NCBI GenBank assembly: GCA_003550325.1 | Contig: QKWP01000339.1 | Location: 166,349 to 230,348, forward strand | DNA: 64,000 bases | Source: Gigaspora rosea | Taxonomy: Eukaryota; Glomeromycota; Glomeromycetes; Diversisporales; Gigasporaceae | Direction of reading: 5' to 3' | Shown here: piece after piece, positions 24,944-37,690 of the stretch | Layout: every line of letters begins with the position of its first letter | Position numbering within the stretch: position 1 is the first letter of the stretch | Program-made: the position numbers and the translations under genes | Notes under the pieces: generated by a model | The model's database searches: none | The model's input: the letters and a program-made list of their open reading frames with translations, nothing else | What the model was told of the DNA's origin: nothing

Positions 24944-25521
24944 CAAAGGATCATAGGGTGATAAACGGACTAAGTTATCAAAACTATGTAAGGTAACTAT
25001 AAAATTTAATATATTGCAGATTTTTCATGTTATACGAAGGAAAATAATCGTTATCGCTATTAAGTAATATTAATATATTTATTAAAAATATCAACCCGAT
25101 TCGACTCACTAAAAAGACAAGGAATTGCTTGGAAATTTTCACAAAATGCCTACAAAGTGTCAAAAAACAAAGATACGTTCGAATATTTTATGCTAATATG
25201 TAAATTTAGGTGTTCAACTAATAGAATACAGTATATAAATTTATTAAAAAAATTTTCGTACAATAAGTGCAACTAAAAAATTTACTAGAGCTTTTGCGAA
25301 AAATCATAGTTCTTATGAAGAGATTTCACTTAAAATAAATTAGAAAAAAGAAGCGCAATATTCAGAGGAATCTTCTAGCTTTTCTTTATAAGTAATTGAT
25401 GTAAAGTGATATTTTAGTCAATCATTTTTAATTTCACTGATAAAATCTTATCATATTAAAATTACTAATACACCTGACATAGTTTTGATTACTTAGTCCG
25501 TTTATCATCCTAATAGGATCC
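24944..25521. mobile_element. Inverted-repeat element of about 0.58 kb
   Basis: Left 'ggtgataaacggactaagtt' continuing 'atcaaaactatgt', and right 'acatagttttgattacttag' continuing 'tccgtttatcatcct', are inverted copies over about 40 bp. No coding region is seen between them. Confidence 0.75.
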
Positions 25522-25879
25522 GTATTAAACATGGAACATTCGAATTCGTATATACTATTCTGTATTTTAACTTCTATGATTTACAAAGATTTCTAGAATG
25601 ATCATCCGAATAAATATTATGCAAATTAGAATTACTCTGAAAATACAACTATTTTGTTTGTTTGATGATATTATTGTCTGGAAGTTACATTATTGTTCGA
25701 TAACGACAAACAGAGCTTGGACCAGAATATTCGGATATCCGTTCGACGTTTGACATATTCTCTTTTTTAAAAAATATCCGGAGAACTGTCAGTTTTTAAT
25801 TTGTGGACATTCAGATAAATTTTATGAACAACCGGATAACCCTATGATAATATTTTACTGGTAATTATTGCACTGATAA

Positions 25880-25980
25880 GTTCATTTAATGGACAGTTTA
25901 TTTCATCAACAGCTCATTTCACAAAGTAATTTTGGCATTGTCGTTAGGATCAGGTCAGAATTAAAGTTAAGGCACGTGAC
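25880..25980. mobile_element. Half copy of the 41.2-kb hairpin element
   Basis: 'acagctcatttcacaaa' followed by 'cagaattaaagttaaggc' matches the left arm and core of the hairpin at 41225-41456 (the core in reverse). The second arm is missing. Confidence 0.45.
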
Positions 25981-25989
25981 CGGCACAGA

Positions 25990-27060
25990 TGCCAATTTCT
26001 TGCTCGACTATATACGTATCCAGCGTCAGTGTATAAATTTATTCACATTTAATTAAATAACTTAGGTTTGCACTAAGGTAGCTTTAGCAATTTTTATCGC
26101 ATTATATAAATTTTATTAAAATTTAAATATTTACAACGATTGAAGTTTAATATGTATGCATTACTTCTATCCAGTGATTTTTGGTTTGCTCCACTATTAT
26201 TTTACAAGGAGATATCAGGACTAGAATCGGTTTGTGCCAAGATATTAGAAGTGGAATCATTCTGTGATAAATTATCTGAACTATAATCATCTACTAAGTT
26301 GTCCATATAATGATAATATTGGTGAGAAACAGATATGGGAGTAAAAAAAAAACTTTGATTTCAAATTGGTATGCTTTCTTTATTAGTGAATTTTTTTGTT
26401 TCTATAAAATACTATTTCAAATTCAAATATTGTAATTTTACTTCATATTCTAACAAAATACAATTAACATTCTGATATCATTCTTATGCTAACAGAAAAT
26501 GAAACGATCTAATCTCATGTCAAATATGTATGTCTGTATCTTTTTTATACAAATTTTAATTATTAATTCCTTTCTTTACTTAATTTTTTGTGCCATAACA
26601 AAAATGAATGAGGTATATTTGGTCAAGTGAGTTCATTATTGCAATGAAAAAAAAGATGGTCAAAGACCATCACAGAGTTGTGCTAATTTGCTAATATTGA
26701 ATAAACGCATTTTCGCAGCATGAATCTTTAACAAAATTACTATAATGATTACTTCAAGTACTTGTGCATGATTCCTATAACTAGTCAATTGCATTGAGAA
26801 AGATATAGCAAAGAAAAGATAATTTGTCTGAAGCAAAGTGAAGTACACTATATTTCTGTGTAAAGTGAAAAAAGTTAGTTTGTCCAGCCACATCATATAA
26901 AATTGCACCAATCACAAAATAAATTATCCAATCAAATTGTAACACATATCACATAAGTAAGAACTATTGCTTTATTAAAAAATAGTTAAATCTTCAGATA
27001 TATAATACTAAGCATTTTCCTAGTGAATAATAATAGTAGTAAACATTTATGTATAATATA
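25990..27060. other. Intergenic, nothing recognised
   Basis: AT-rich. Short open frames on both strands show no domain signature, splice structure or composition change. Confidence 0.5.
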
Positions 27061-27469
27061 ACTATATTTTTTTATTTAAGCTGCTAAAAATTAGTTTATA
27101 GTAAAAACAGGACCCCAGACAATTATATATAATGGGGAGGAAATAAGATTATAAGATTTGAAAAAATTTATCCAAAAATTTTTAGATTTTATACCACTTT
27201 TATACATATAAAAAATCTAAATTTATCTAAACTTTTATATACGAGATTAAATCATATATAAAAATTTTTATTTTCTATAACTCAACCAAATTAAAATAAA
27301 ATTTAAATTTTATAGTAATACATTAGCAAAATTTCTGAGGTGATATATATTGATAGTAATTCTAATAATTGGTGCTATAATTCAAAATGCAATTTGTTAT
27401 AAATATAATAATTATTTATTACAAAAGCATAATTGTAATAATAATTATGACCATGTAATAATAATATGT

Positions 27470-27629
27470 CAGAGTGAAACCTGCACAGCTAGCTAGTAAA
27501 ACTCACTTTGATTATAGAGTTTGAATAAAATCTATGTTAGCATAGTGTGTTTTATAAATTAATGCAGATTTCACTCTCATGTGATTTGCATAGTGGGTTT
27601 TACTAGCTAGCTGCATGGGTTTCACCCTG
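27470..27629. mobile_element. 160-bp MITE, CAGRGTGAAACC termini
   Basis: Left CAGAGTGAAACCTGCACAGC, then 'tagctagtaaaac'. Right 'gttttactagctagctgc', then 'atgggtttcaccctg'. It is embedded in 'ataattat'-rich DNA. It has almost the same length and end sequence as the element at 60179-60336. Confidence 0.85.
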
Positions 27630-28068
27630 TTGTATAATAATTATATCATATCATAATTATTACTACATATAGTATAATAATTACATATCATAATAATAGA
27701 ACCTGAAATATACATAGATAGGTCAGGTCAGAGAATGCATCACTATCATAGACAAATTAAATGAAGTAATATTTAAATTTGCATATTATTTTAAAAAATT
27801 ATTAAAAAGATTAGATTTTTAGATTGCATATTTGTATATTAAAATTCTGTATATAAAAGTGTAATTTGTAGATTTTTAGTATAAATTTGGTCTAAAAATA
27901 AGCTGCCTCCTTTGTTTGACTCTAGGTATTTCATTTTTTAAACCAAAACAATAATAAAATTGAATATACACATGGAAGGTATTTCAAAATAAGGAATAAA
28001 TAAATAAACAAATTTCTAAAAAGTATAATTTATAACAATAAATAAATATGTTGTATTACCTTATGTTC

Positions 28069-28515
28069 CTGAAAAATAAGCTACTTTTTTGGGCCAATTT
28101 CGAACACAAAAATTAGAGTAATTATAAACTGATTTTTAGTCGATTAATTATAATTGCTACATAGTAAAGTCCAAACTTTAAAAGCAAATCAATTAAAGTC
28201 ACTTAATAAACTTATACAGAAGATCAAAATATATATATTCTGAAATTTTCATATAAATTAAATAACTTTTTATTATTTGACTTTTAATTTTTATACTCAA
28301 TATATATGTTTTTTTAAAAAAAAATAATTTTTTCTGCTGAACATAAATTAAAAGTCAAATAGTAAAATGTTATTTGATTTATATGAAAATTTCAAGATAT
28401 ATATTTTTTGATCTTAAAAATAAGTTTACTTAAGCAACTTTAATCAATTTGCTTAGTAAAGTTTGAACTTTACTATGTAGTAACAATTATTGATTATAGG
28501 ATAGCTTATTTTCAG
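28069..28515. mobile_element. Long foldback element
   Basis: Two arms of about 200-220 bp face each other with only a short AT-rich spacer near 28310-28340. Left arm begins 'ctgaaaaataagct'; right arm ends 'agcttattttcag'. Matching internal blocks include 'ctacatagtaaagtccaaac' against 'gtttgaactttactatgtag'. No ORF. Confidence 0.85.
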
Positions 28516-28925
28516 AACTAAAAATTTTATCTTTTGATATAACAAAGAGGTATAAAGGCATTTTTATGTTTTTGTATTAAAACAAGAGGGGTAGCGGCAA
28601 TATACAGTATATAGCATATATACATATACAAAACCTGTTTGAATCTTAATGTGCAAGTTTATATACATGAAAATTTTTTTAAAAAAATAACATGCTATTT
28701 CCAAAAATTATAATTTTATATATCACTATAGATTATATAAAATTTTATACTATAATTAAGATTAGAATTTATTTTGCATATTTTTTAATTTTTTATTGTA
28801 AGAAATAAATTTTGCATACTAATCTTATAAAAAAGTCATGTGTATAACAATTAATAAAAATTTTAAAGTCATTTTACCTATTTATATATATTTCAGGTCC
28901 CTGTAATAATTACAAAATATTATAA

Positions 28926-29158
28926 TTATTGTTAGCTGATGCTGAAGTTGGCTGATGCTGAAGCTTTAATCTATTTTGATATAAAATTTAAAATTTATTT
29001 TGGATGTTTTTTTCGCTTTTGTCTTATAGGGTTAGAGTAGAGTTTGTGTGTAGATTTTATATTTATAGAGTATATGTGGATTTTAGCAGAGCTTATAGTT
29101 TCCAATCAAGACCCCTGAGCTTCAGTATCACAACTCCAGCATCAGCCGTAACAATTAT
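28926..29158. mobile_element. Small inverted-repeat element
   Basis: Left 'gttagctgatgctgaagttg' (with a second 'gctgatgctgaag' in tandem) against right 'caactccagcatcagccgta'. Flanks are 'ataattatt' and 'aattattac'. Confidence 0.65.
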
Positions 29159-29333
29159 TACTATATGTTTTAATAATATGACATGTAATAATTATTAGAC
29201 TATAACTAGCCAATCACAATTTGCAAAGGTTATATAATGTTACATCTATTATAGAATGAAAAGTCTACAGATATGTACAGATCACATGATATTTTATTTT
29301 ATAAAATGTACCAAAATAATAATTTTTTTGATT

Positions 29334-29945
29334 TAAAAAACAAGTTATTAAGGCTTTTGTACTAAGGTAATATTTTTATCATTCTAATTAAGCTTGTTTT
29401 TCTAGTCTTTCTAGTTTTAATAATGATAAAATTATTAAAATCTAATTAGTAGACCAGAGATATGGACTTTCTAAATTTGGGCAATATTCTAAAGATTATA
29501 TAAAAACATTATATAAACTTTATATACTATATCTCTGGCTCTATTTAGTTTATTTTAATAATTTTGCTATTATTAAAACCAAAAAGACCAGAAGAACAAG
29601 TTTTCTTAGGACAATAAAAGAGATTAACCTATATAAGATCTTAGTCAAACAACTTTTTAATCTTAAAAAAAGAAATAAAATAAGAAAAAAGTGGTCTATA
29701 AGACTTTTGAACTAAGTTAACTTCTTTTATTACTCTAAATAAACTTATTTTTCTGGTCTTTTTGATCTAATTGTGTAATATTATTAAAATTGGCCTAGTA
29801 GAGCTAGATGTATAGCCCATAAAATTTATAAGATATTTTTATATAATTATTAGATTGTTGCTCAAATTTTAAAAGGTCATATCTCTGGTTCTTCTGATCA
29901 GATCCCAATAATCTCATTACTATTATTAAATAAACTTTTGCAGAA
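29334..29945. mobile_element. Cluster of three related foldback arms
   Basis: Arms at 29334-29470 and 29535-29667 are inverted copies sharing 'tctagtctttctagttttaa' / 'accaaaaagaccagaagaac' and the block 'agaccagagatatgg'. A third arm (29690-29945) repeats the theme with 'tttttctggtctttttgatc' and 'catatctctggttctt'. The arms diverge by perhaps a fifth of positions, so this is old. Confidence 0.65.
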
Positions 29946-30088
29946 AAAATGATTCAATATGCTAGCAAAATTGGAAACTTTTTTAAAAAATCACATAGGA
30001 CTACTGCTATTTAAATTAATTGATTATGCAAATTCAAGTTAATGGTAGTGGCCTTAATGCATAAGTTGAAACAAGATAAACAAGTGTG

Positions 30089-30292
30089 TACACAGTGGCT
30101 CTCGATATAATGTAGTACCTTGGGCACATAGTGAGGAATTTTTTAAAATCTGCCTTATTATGAGTTTTATTTGTAAATACATTATATCAAGAGTATTTAT
30201 TATAATGTGGATTTGAACCTTGATCCATTATATCAAGATTTTACTTAGTCTCTGTTATATCAAGAGTCCGTTATATCAAGAGCTACTGTGTA
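30089..30292. mobile_element. 204-bp MITE, TA-ACACAGT termini
   Basis: 'tacacagtggctctcgatat' on the left is complementary to 'atatcaagagctactgtgta' on the right. Internal copies of 'ttatatcaagagt' occur in tandem. TA borders fit a Tc1/mariner-type MITE. No ORF. Confidence 0.85.
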
Positions 30293-30599
30293 TAAATATA
30301 TTTTTTCATTTGTGTGTCTTAAAACCTGCTTAGAAGAAATTTAAGAAAATTATTCTGAAATTATTAGTCCAACAATTTTAACAATTCTTCATGTCAAGGT
30401 TTTTTTTACTGATATACAATATCTTTTTAAAGTTTTATTTTTAATAAGAAATGCTATTTTAGTAGTAGAATTGAATTGTTCTACACTTGCTAGCTGCTAT
30501 ATTAATTTGATAAAAATTGTAGCAGCAATTCAAAATCTTTTTTTTAATAAATATAAAGAATTTCACAATTATTGTATTACAAAATTTGATAATTGATTT

Positions 30600-31160
30600 G
30601 AAGAATTTAATGATCTGTTTATTATTTTACATATTTTCTGCATTTGGATTATAAAGGTATTGAATTAAAATTTGGCACATTTCCTTTAATTGGAAATTAT
30701 GCTAAAAAATTATGCCAACAGATGGGTAAATCAAAAAAAAGTTGTAAAACTTTAATAACACATTTACGATTTTATAAAGAACAAGAACAGTATAAATGAA
30801 AACCTAACCCCTATATAGCTTTTTATAGAATTGGTAATAATATGCTATTAATGTGATAGAATACTTGCAAAATTAAGCCTAACTATTTACAAAGTTTAGC
30901 TATTAAACTTTTTCTATTATACCAAGTTCAGCTAGTTGTGAACAATGGTTTTCATCATTGGGATGGATTTATGGAAATATATAAACTTAATAGCAAATAT
31001 TGCAGAAAGTATTTTTAAAGAGTTAGAGAAAATGAAAACATTATTAGATGACAACGTTGAATTGTTTAATCCTAGTAAAGAACTTAATCTGGATGTGCCA
31101 AATTTAAATTTAAACATTTCAAATATTATTGATCTTATACACATTCTAGAACTAGTTTCA
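30600..31160 (+). pseudogene. hAT transposase C-terminal remnant
   Basis: Scattered frames recover the hAT dimerisation signature. LQSLAIKLF is followed by SSASCEQWFSSLGWIYG at 30925-30980 in one frame. The frame then stops, and a different frame stays open to 31163 (KELEKMKTLLDDN..). Upstream (30640-30800) an open stretch reads GIELKFGTFPLIGNYAKKLC. Numerous stops separate the pieces. It is a dead transposase piece, possibly related to the BED-finger scrap at 20.9 kb. Confidence 0.7.
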
Positions 31161-31333
31161 TAAACCTTGACAGACTCAAAACTGAGAAATATTATGAATT
31201 CCCATTATATAGTATATGCGACCATTCACACATTTTTAAAAAATAGTGACCTGTATTTATGGCTTAACTAGTGCTCAACCTGTAAAATGATAACTTATTG
31301 TCATATTAAATATGGCACCAGATTTGGAATAGA

Positions 31334-31855
31334 TTAAGGGTAGGGGGAATGTAGATCATTTTTCATATGATTTGGTGGTACAATAGGATTTATATAGAAA
31401 TTGAAAATATGCTACTAATAAAACTTTTTTAGTTGTAATTAATTTTAGCCAAAATTTTATAATTTATAGAACAATATGTTCTTTTTATAATAGCAAAGTT
31501 TTAATAATAAAACTTTTAAAAAATTTATACTTTTATATATTGTAAAGTTTCTCCCAGTTGGCTCAAATTTCTCCTAGTTACACAAAACAACTAATTTTAA
31601 TTGGTTGATATCATATGATCATCATATGATTTTTGTAAACAATTTATGATACTCTATCTTTAAATACCTGTTTCTCAGTGAATATTTAACTACTTTAATA
31701 ATTTTACTATCATTAGAATCAGAAGAATCTATTCTACAACTTTCAATTAATTTTTAAAAGTAATTTACTTAATAAAATATTTTTTAATTTTTAATAGAAA
31801 AAAATTTTACAATATGTTTTATATATAATTTAAAATTTGTTCCCCCTACCCTTAA
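31334..31855. mobile_element. Inverted-repeat element, TTAAGGGTAGGGGGAA ends
   Basis: TTAAGGGTAGGGGGAA at 31334 and its complement TTCCCCCTACCCTTAA ending at 31855 delimit about 520 bp of AT-rich DNA. The G-rich ends stand out sharply from the surroundings. No ORF. Confidence 0.85.
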
Positions 31856-33957
31856 CTCATTATATTTACAACTATTACAACTATTACACTATTACTATAC
31901 AACTATTTAATGACTGCAGCTATTATGCCAATTACAGTGAGTTAAAAAATTATAACCTTTTAAACAATTCAGCAAAAAAATTACAATGTTGAAATACAAG
32001 GTTGCAACCTTTCAACCTTATAAAACCTATTACAGCAGGCAACTCTAGTACATCGATACTGATGTCAGACACTCAGTATTTGGTTGTTTTATGAATTTTA
32101 CTATGATTTTTCATAAATAATTTTGTTACAAAATCGAAACACAATACTGTATGTGGTTGATTCATATATTTTCAATTAAGAATGTTGTTACAAAATCAAT
32201 ACACAATACTGTATATGGTTAAGGTTGATTTGGTACTATCATAATTAACAATAGCTAATGAATTTGAATAGTAATGACATTCTTGATCATAGCTTGGGTT
32301 GTATAAACAATCAAAAGTGTTAAAGCATAAAAACTTGATCATATTGCTACATTAGTTTTATTACACTGATCATATTTTTGGATATAACTATGATTCTATT
32401 GGTTGGTAGATCGACATAAAACTACGAACCACAAGCATCACTAAAAAAATTAGTAGCTATCAGATAATCTGGACAGCAAAAATTTATGAAAAATGGAAAA
32501 ATATAGAAACCAATCATCTAAATCTTTAGTAAAATGTAATTATGCTTAATATCATGTTTTTTTTTACCTATTGTAGAGCAATTGTTCTTCACTTGCATTG
32601 TCTTGAACTTAAGAATATTTTACAAAACGCTTTCTAATTTGTGAAACATTTGATTTTTATTTGTTTTAATATTCAGCAATCATGCCAATACTTTGTTAGT
32701 TTATTATACTCTTGTTCTATTTCATATCTATTTCATACAGGTATAACAAGTGATCAATTGATCACACCTAATCTACAAGTATCAGCTAACCCGGCTCTTT
32801 GCAACAAAGGTCCAAATTACCCCTGTAAAACTTAATATATTACCAGAAGGCTTTTACATCCTGCTTATCATGATTGCCTCCTCCNAGGCTTTTACATCCT
32901 GCTTATCATGATTGCCTCCTCCTTTCTTAATTCTAAATCTTCTTCCCTTAACTTCCCAAGTAGAAAGAAAAACTTCTAACACTATAAGAAAAAAACTTTA
33001 TAATCAAAGAAAAAAAGTGAGTTTTAAAAAGGGGAAATACCTATACGAAGATCACAAAAAAAACAAATACCACAAAAAACAAAAAAGAAAAAAAAGAAAA
33101 AAAGACAGAAAGAAAAAAGAAGGAAAACAATCTATGATAAACACACTATTATAACCTGTGCCAGGTACAAGTAAAAATTATATAACAAATGCAATATTTG
33201 TATATCCCTATTGTAAAGCTAAATTAACATTCAATTTCTTTCCGGCCTTCCAATTAACATCCGGTCATATCTACTAGCACTGTATCTAAAACACGTATTG
33301 CAATCCACTAGCCTGTCCGAATTTGGAAAGTAAACAAAGCCGATCTTTTGGAGGGGGTAAGCCAAATCTCTACTTTTTTCGAGAAATCTTGGAAGAACAG
33401 CAAGGAAGCGGAAAAAAGTAAAAGAGGAGACCACTTGCCCAGATAAGAGAGTGTGGCTTAAGAAAAACGTATGATTTGTTGTTTCCCCTTTGTTCTTCTT
33501 TGAAGTAACAACCAGATAGCTTCGTCGACGAAGTTGGGCTTTGCCACCTACACTACACCAAGATTTTTTATACAAGAGCACCTCCTGCCAGTTATCTTGT
33601 ATAATAATGCTCTTGGCTTGTATGTCAGACATCCTTTTAGAGGAGTCTCACAGAAAAAAAATGTTGATCTCTAGACAAACCACTATACAGGTCACGACTC
33701 TCCAACAAAAAATTTGTTTTTCCGTTAGTAAAAATTTTGGTTCAGGTGATCATCAGAAAGAGTTCTGAAACATTTAATTGAATAGCTATTTATAATATTA
33801 TAGTATTATAGTATCGCATTATTGCAATACAAAGGTACTATAGTATTATGATAATAGCATTACTGATTTATAGATTTATGGCATTACGACATTACGGTTA
33901 CGGCACATAATATTTATGGCTATTAGGTTCTGTGGCTTGATTAATTTTACCATGCGT
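31856..33957. other. Intergenic, no supported gene
   Basis: Holds a short tandem duplication ('acaaaatc.acacaatactgt', 32125-32215), Lys-rich AT sequence (32960-33140) and a less AT-rich block at 33230-33770 with overlapping open frames on both strands (133 aa minus, 75 aa plus) that show no family signature. The last 100 bp carry 'gcattacg'-type repeats before the gypsy LTR. Confidence 0.5.
32848..32922. repeat. Single-N join with a 37-bp duplication
   Basis: A 37-bp sequence starting 'aggcttttacatcctgct' occurs at 32848-32884, then one N (32885), then again exactly at 32886-32922. This looks like an unmerged overlap between two assembly pieces, not a biological repeat. Confidence 0.85.
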
Positions 33958-34547
33958 TGTTATGGAAAATTCGAGGCAAATTCTCATTATCATTTTAATT
34001 TTGCTCATAATAGTTAGTGTATGTTCATATAAATGTATGATTTTTCCTTTTTCTGAAAAGGCTTAGTAAATTTAAAAAGTTACAAACTGCTGGTGGTCCG
34101 AAATCACTGATTTTGGTCTAAAACTCACGATGGTGATCTCGAAGCAGTAGATTTTAAAAAGTTATAAATACAACCGTTAAAATCAATAAAGAGGGATATT
34201 CCTTTCCATTTTTATCCTAGTACATATATATATATCAATACTTATATTATACTTGTATTATTCACCTTAAAACACTTATTAATAAATAACATATAAAGTT
34301 TTTCTTGTTAACCCGTAACCCTGAATTCTTATTGTTTATTAATAATAGCAAGTATAATTGATCTAAATCGATTACTCTTAAATATTAATATGCATATACT
34401 ATTGTTTGTTCAATTTAGATATATATATATTATAATAAATAATAATACATTTCTTCGTATCCTTTCACATATAATAAACCCTGCTTATGCTTACAACCCT
34501 GAGCTAATTTGACCTCACATTAGCAAGTCTCTCCCACGGTCGTAACA
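33958..34547 (+). repeat. 5' LTR of the gypsy element
   Basis: Begins TGTTA and ends GTAACA. It contains 'aatcaataaagagggatatt' and 'ctctcccacgg', shared with the 3' LTR. It is followed at once by 'ttttggtaccagttgtgtgg', the likely primer-binding region. It has a single copy of a 20-odd-bp motif that is tandemly repeated in the 3' LTR. Confidence 0.9.
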
Positions 34548-35780
34548 TTTTGGTACCAGTTGTGTGGAATTTTGAACGACTCAGTGTGACAGAAAGAAAA
34601 ATAAATCAAGCTTTTGAATAAGAAATAAAAGTTTTTACCAACCTGAATTTATAGCTTAATATGTGGAGAAACATGTTAAACGATGCCAATCCTAAAAAAG
34701 AGCTTTTAGAGAATTTAAGAAAAGTAAGTGGTAACCTGGCAAGAGATGCTAATAGAAATGAAGATCCATTAGTAAACACAAATCAACATAATAATCCGCA
34801 GCAAGATGACCCAAACCCTCAAACCTTATAGTTATTACAAGTGATAGCTAATGCTTTAGCTGGACAAAGAGGACCCCAGGCTGAAGTAGCTGAATGAAAA
34901 GTAGTAAAAATCCCAGTTTTTGGAGGAGGAAATCAAGACCCCATTGAATGGTTGGAGTTGGTAGCTCAAGAATTTGAAGCTAACAATATTGTAGAAGCAA
35001 GGCGGTTAGCTGTAGTAGGTGCATATTTATCTGGCCTTACAGCATTATAGTGGGAGGAATATAAAAATAGGATTCAGTATTGGGATAATGAACATGCTGT
35101 GGACCAGAGCTTCGTACATTAATTCTGCTGCAACTTTTGTATGCAAGCCTTGATTAACCAATGGAATATGGAGTTGTTAAATCGACGGCAAAGAGTAGGG
35201 GAAATAGTGGATCAATATGCTACAAATATGCTGGCATTGTTTAACAGAGTAACAAGAATAGGAAACCAATATCCAGAAATGATGAAGGCTCAGATGTTTG
35301 TACAAGGGCTACGCCTGAATCTCTCTTTAGCAGTTGGAACTTTATGCTAATTTTCTACAAGAAGTGATCGAAAAAGCTAGAGTATGTGAAATGACTTTTG
35401 TACGAGGAACAGCTATATGTGGCCCTGCTACTATATTAAGGGGATTGCTAAAGCGGGCAACTATTAAATCGACGGTCCAGGGGGGTCCGTCAGGTCAATT
35501 GATCATCTAATCAATGCAGCCAATCAATGCTATTATATAAATATTTTTTTTTTAAATCAAATTTTGCGCGTTTACGTTTGAGTAATAACACAACTTTTTT
35601 TTTATAACTATTCTAGTTTGCCACCTGCAGGGGATTTTCTTTCTTTCAATAAAAAACACGCAAGCAGCAAAGAAACAAGTTTTGGCTAAATCCTGCAGCA
35701 AACGAGCAGCTTTTAGATGAAAAAAAAACTTTTAATGAATTGTAAGCAACAAAACTAAAAAAGAAAAAACAAAAAAAAAA

Positions 35781-36229
35781 NNNNNNNNNNNNNNNNNNNN
35801 NNNNNNNNNNNNNNNNNNNNNNNNNNNNNNNNNNNNNNNNNNNNNNNNNNNNNNNNNNNNNNNNNNNNNNNNNNNNNNNNNNNNNNNNNNNNNNNNNNNN
35901 NNNNNNNNNNNNNNNNNNNNNNNNNNNNNNNNNNNNNNNNNNNNNNNNNNNNNNNNNNNNNNNNNNNNNNNNNNNNNNNNNNNNNNNNNNNNNNNNNNNN
36001 NNNNNNNNNNNNNNNNNNNNNNNNNNNNNNNNNNNNNNNNNNNNNNNNNNNNNNNNNNNNNNNNNNNNNNNNNNNNNNNNNNNNNNNNNNNNNNNNNNNN
36101 NNNNNNNNNNNNNNNNNNNNNNNNNNNNNNNNNNNNNNNNNNNNNNNNNNNNNNNNNNNNNNNNNNNNNNNNNNNNNNNNNNNNNNNNNNNNNNNNNNNN
36201 NNNNNNNNNNNNNNNNNNNNNNNNNNNNN
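35781..36229. other. Assembly gap, 449 N
   Basis: Run of N inside the left part of the Mutator-like element, preceded by a poly-A-rich stretch. It hides the 5' part of the transposase gene. Confidence 0.99.
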
Positions 36230-37690
36230 AAGCAAGAATTAGAATAACATGGTTAGCGGCCTCAAATATAGTTAGAATTGAGAGGGTAAGAACGATTTTT
36301 AATATATTTTTTTTTGAAACATTGTAATTTTTTAAAAAATTAAAAAATAAAATATAATTTGTAGGTGAGTGGTACTCCCGATCATAGTCATTCAATTGAA
36401 GAAAATGATATGCGTAAACGGTCAAAATTTATCAAAGATATGGTTAGTAGTGAGGCGATTAAGGATTACAAACCCCGACAATCGCTAATGTTATTAGGAA
36501 AGAAGTCTCTAAGATACATGAGAACTCGGGCGTGGAGTATTTGAAAACTAAGGAGGTTGCTAACATCAAGCAGAAGCTTGTTGGTCTGATGAATTCGCAT
36601 CTTGTTGGAGATGCAAATTTAAAATCCGATATTTTTGATACTACCGAATTTTTGCTAAAAAATAATTATCAGGTTGAGTCTTTCAAGTGCGAGAATCACC
36701 TGTGCATTTTCGCAGCCTTTGTTTTGCAAATACTTGGCAAATAGAAAATTTAATGCGTTATGGTTGGTTAACGCTAATGGATTCTACTCATAATAATAAT
36801 AAGCATGGATGGCACTTATTTACTTTATACATCCGCGATGGCTGTGGTTGTTGGATGTAGGTGCTCATTTTTTTGTTAATAGAGAAACAAGTGAGGCTGT
36901 TGCGGCAGCATTAAGAATTATTCAAAATTTTGCTCCATGCTGGAATCCACGGTACGTGCTCCTTGATCAAAGCAGTGTAGAATCCAATGGTGTCGCACTA
37001 TCTTTTCTGGGTCTTTCTGGAGGTAGAGAGCGAAAATTATTATTTTATACATGTATATATTTTTTATATATATATTTATATATATATATTTTTTGTATAT
37101 ATATGTTGTGCCTCAGACTAACGCTTGCCTCAGATGTCGATTGGCCTAGGTTAGGTTAGGTTAGGGTAAGAATTTGGGAAGGAGGAGGGTATAATTTAGG
37201 CCAATCAATATCGATCAGTTAATGCTGGCCAAAAAATCGACATCTGAGGCACAACATACATATATATTTTTTTATATATATATTTTTATCTTATTTTATT
37301 TTATTTTTTAAAATAATTTTACTTACAAATTAATTACTTGGATTTATAGGAGAGCAAGAATGTGATGTTCTTCTTTGTACCGTACATATCATACGAACAT
37401 AGATAAAAAATATTTACCATGGTCCCACACTTAATAAAATGGTTCACGTGATGCACAAAAAAACACAAGTTGGATGTGAAGACATCATTCGTGATGCTAT
37501 TAATACCTGCCCGTTCAAGCCAATGCAAAATACATTTCCAGAAACTATTTAAAAAATTTGAGACAATGGTCTCTCTGGGCTCAACAACATTCACCACTTC
37601 TTCTTCAAATTACTTCTACTAATGCTCTCGAATCTTTCCACAGTGAGTTAAAAGCAAAAATTTCCATCCAATATGGTTTGATTGGCGAGT
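36230..37690 (+). pseudogene. MULE transposase, N-terminal and catalytic part
   Basis: Begins within the gap. Exon end 36285 (WLAASNIVRIER), 79-nt intron 36286-36364, then VSGTPDHSHSIEEND onward. Frame breaks occur near 36475, 36700 and 36855. The catalytic core is still visible: YGWLTLMDSTHNNNKHGW with the first Asp, and WNPRYVLLDQSSVESNG with the second. A second intron, 37023-37349 (splitting GGA G|GA), holds a MITE. After it come GEQECDVLLCTVHIIRT, a stop, and VMHKKTQVGCEDIIRDA. This part ends near SIQYGLIG at 37690, where homology is interrupted until 39557. It catalysed transposition by a DDE mechanism and is now dead. Confidence 0.85.
37103..37258. mobile_element. MITE inside a transposase intron
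   Basis: 'gttgtgcctcaga' on the left and 'cgacatctgaggcacaac' on the right form inverted ends; a second 'gcctcagatgtcgattggcc' copy sits inside the left end. The centre is 'taggttaggttaggttaggg'. It is flanked by TA-rich microsatellites and lies wholly within the GT-AG intron 37023-37349, so it left the coding sequence undisturbed. Confidence 0.8.

Noticed and set aside
33231..33632. 133-aa minus-strand open frame in less AT-rich DNA
   Set aside because: No domain or motif recognised, an overlapping plus-strand frame covers part of it, and no splice or promoter support.
35646..36425. Long frame running through N
   Set aside because: Open only because N is read as any residue.
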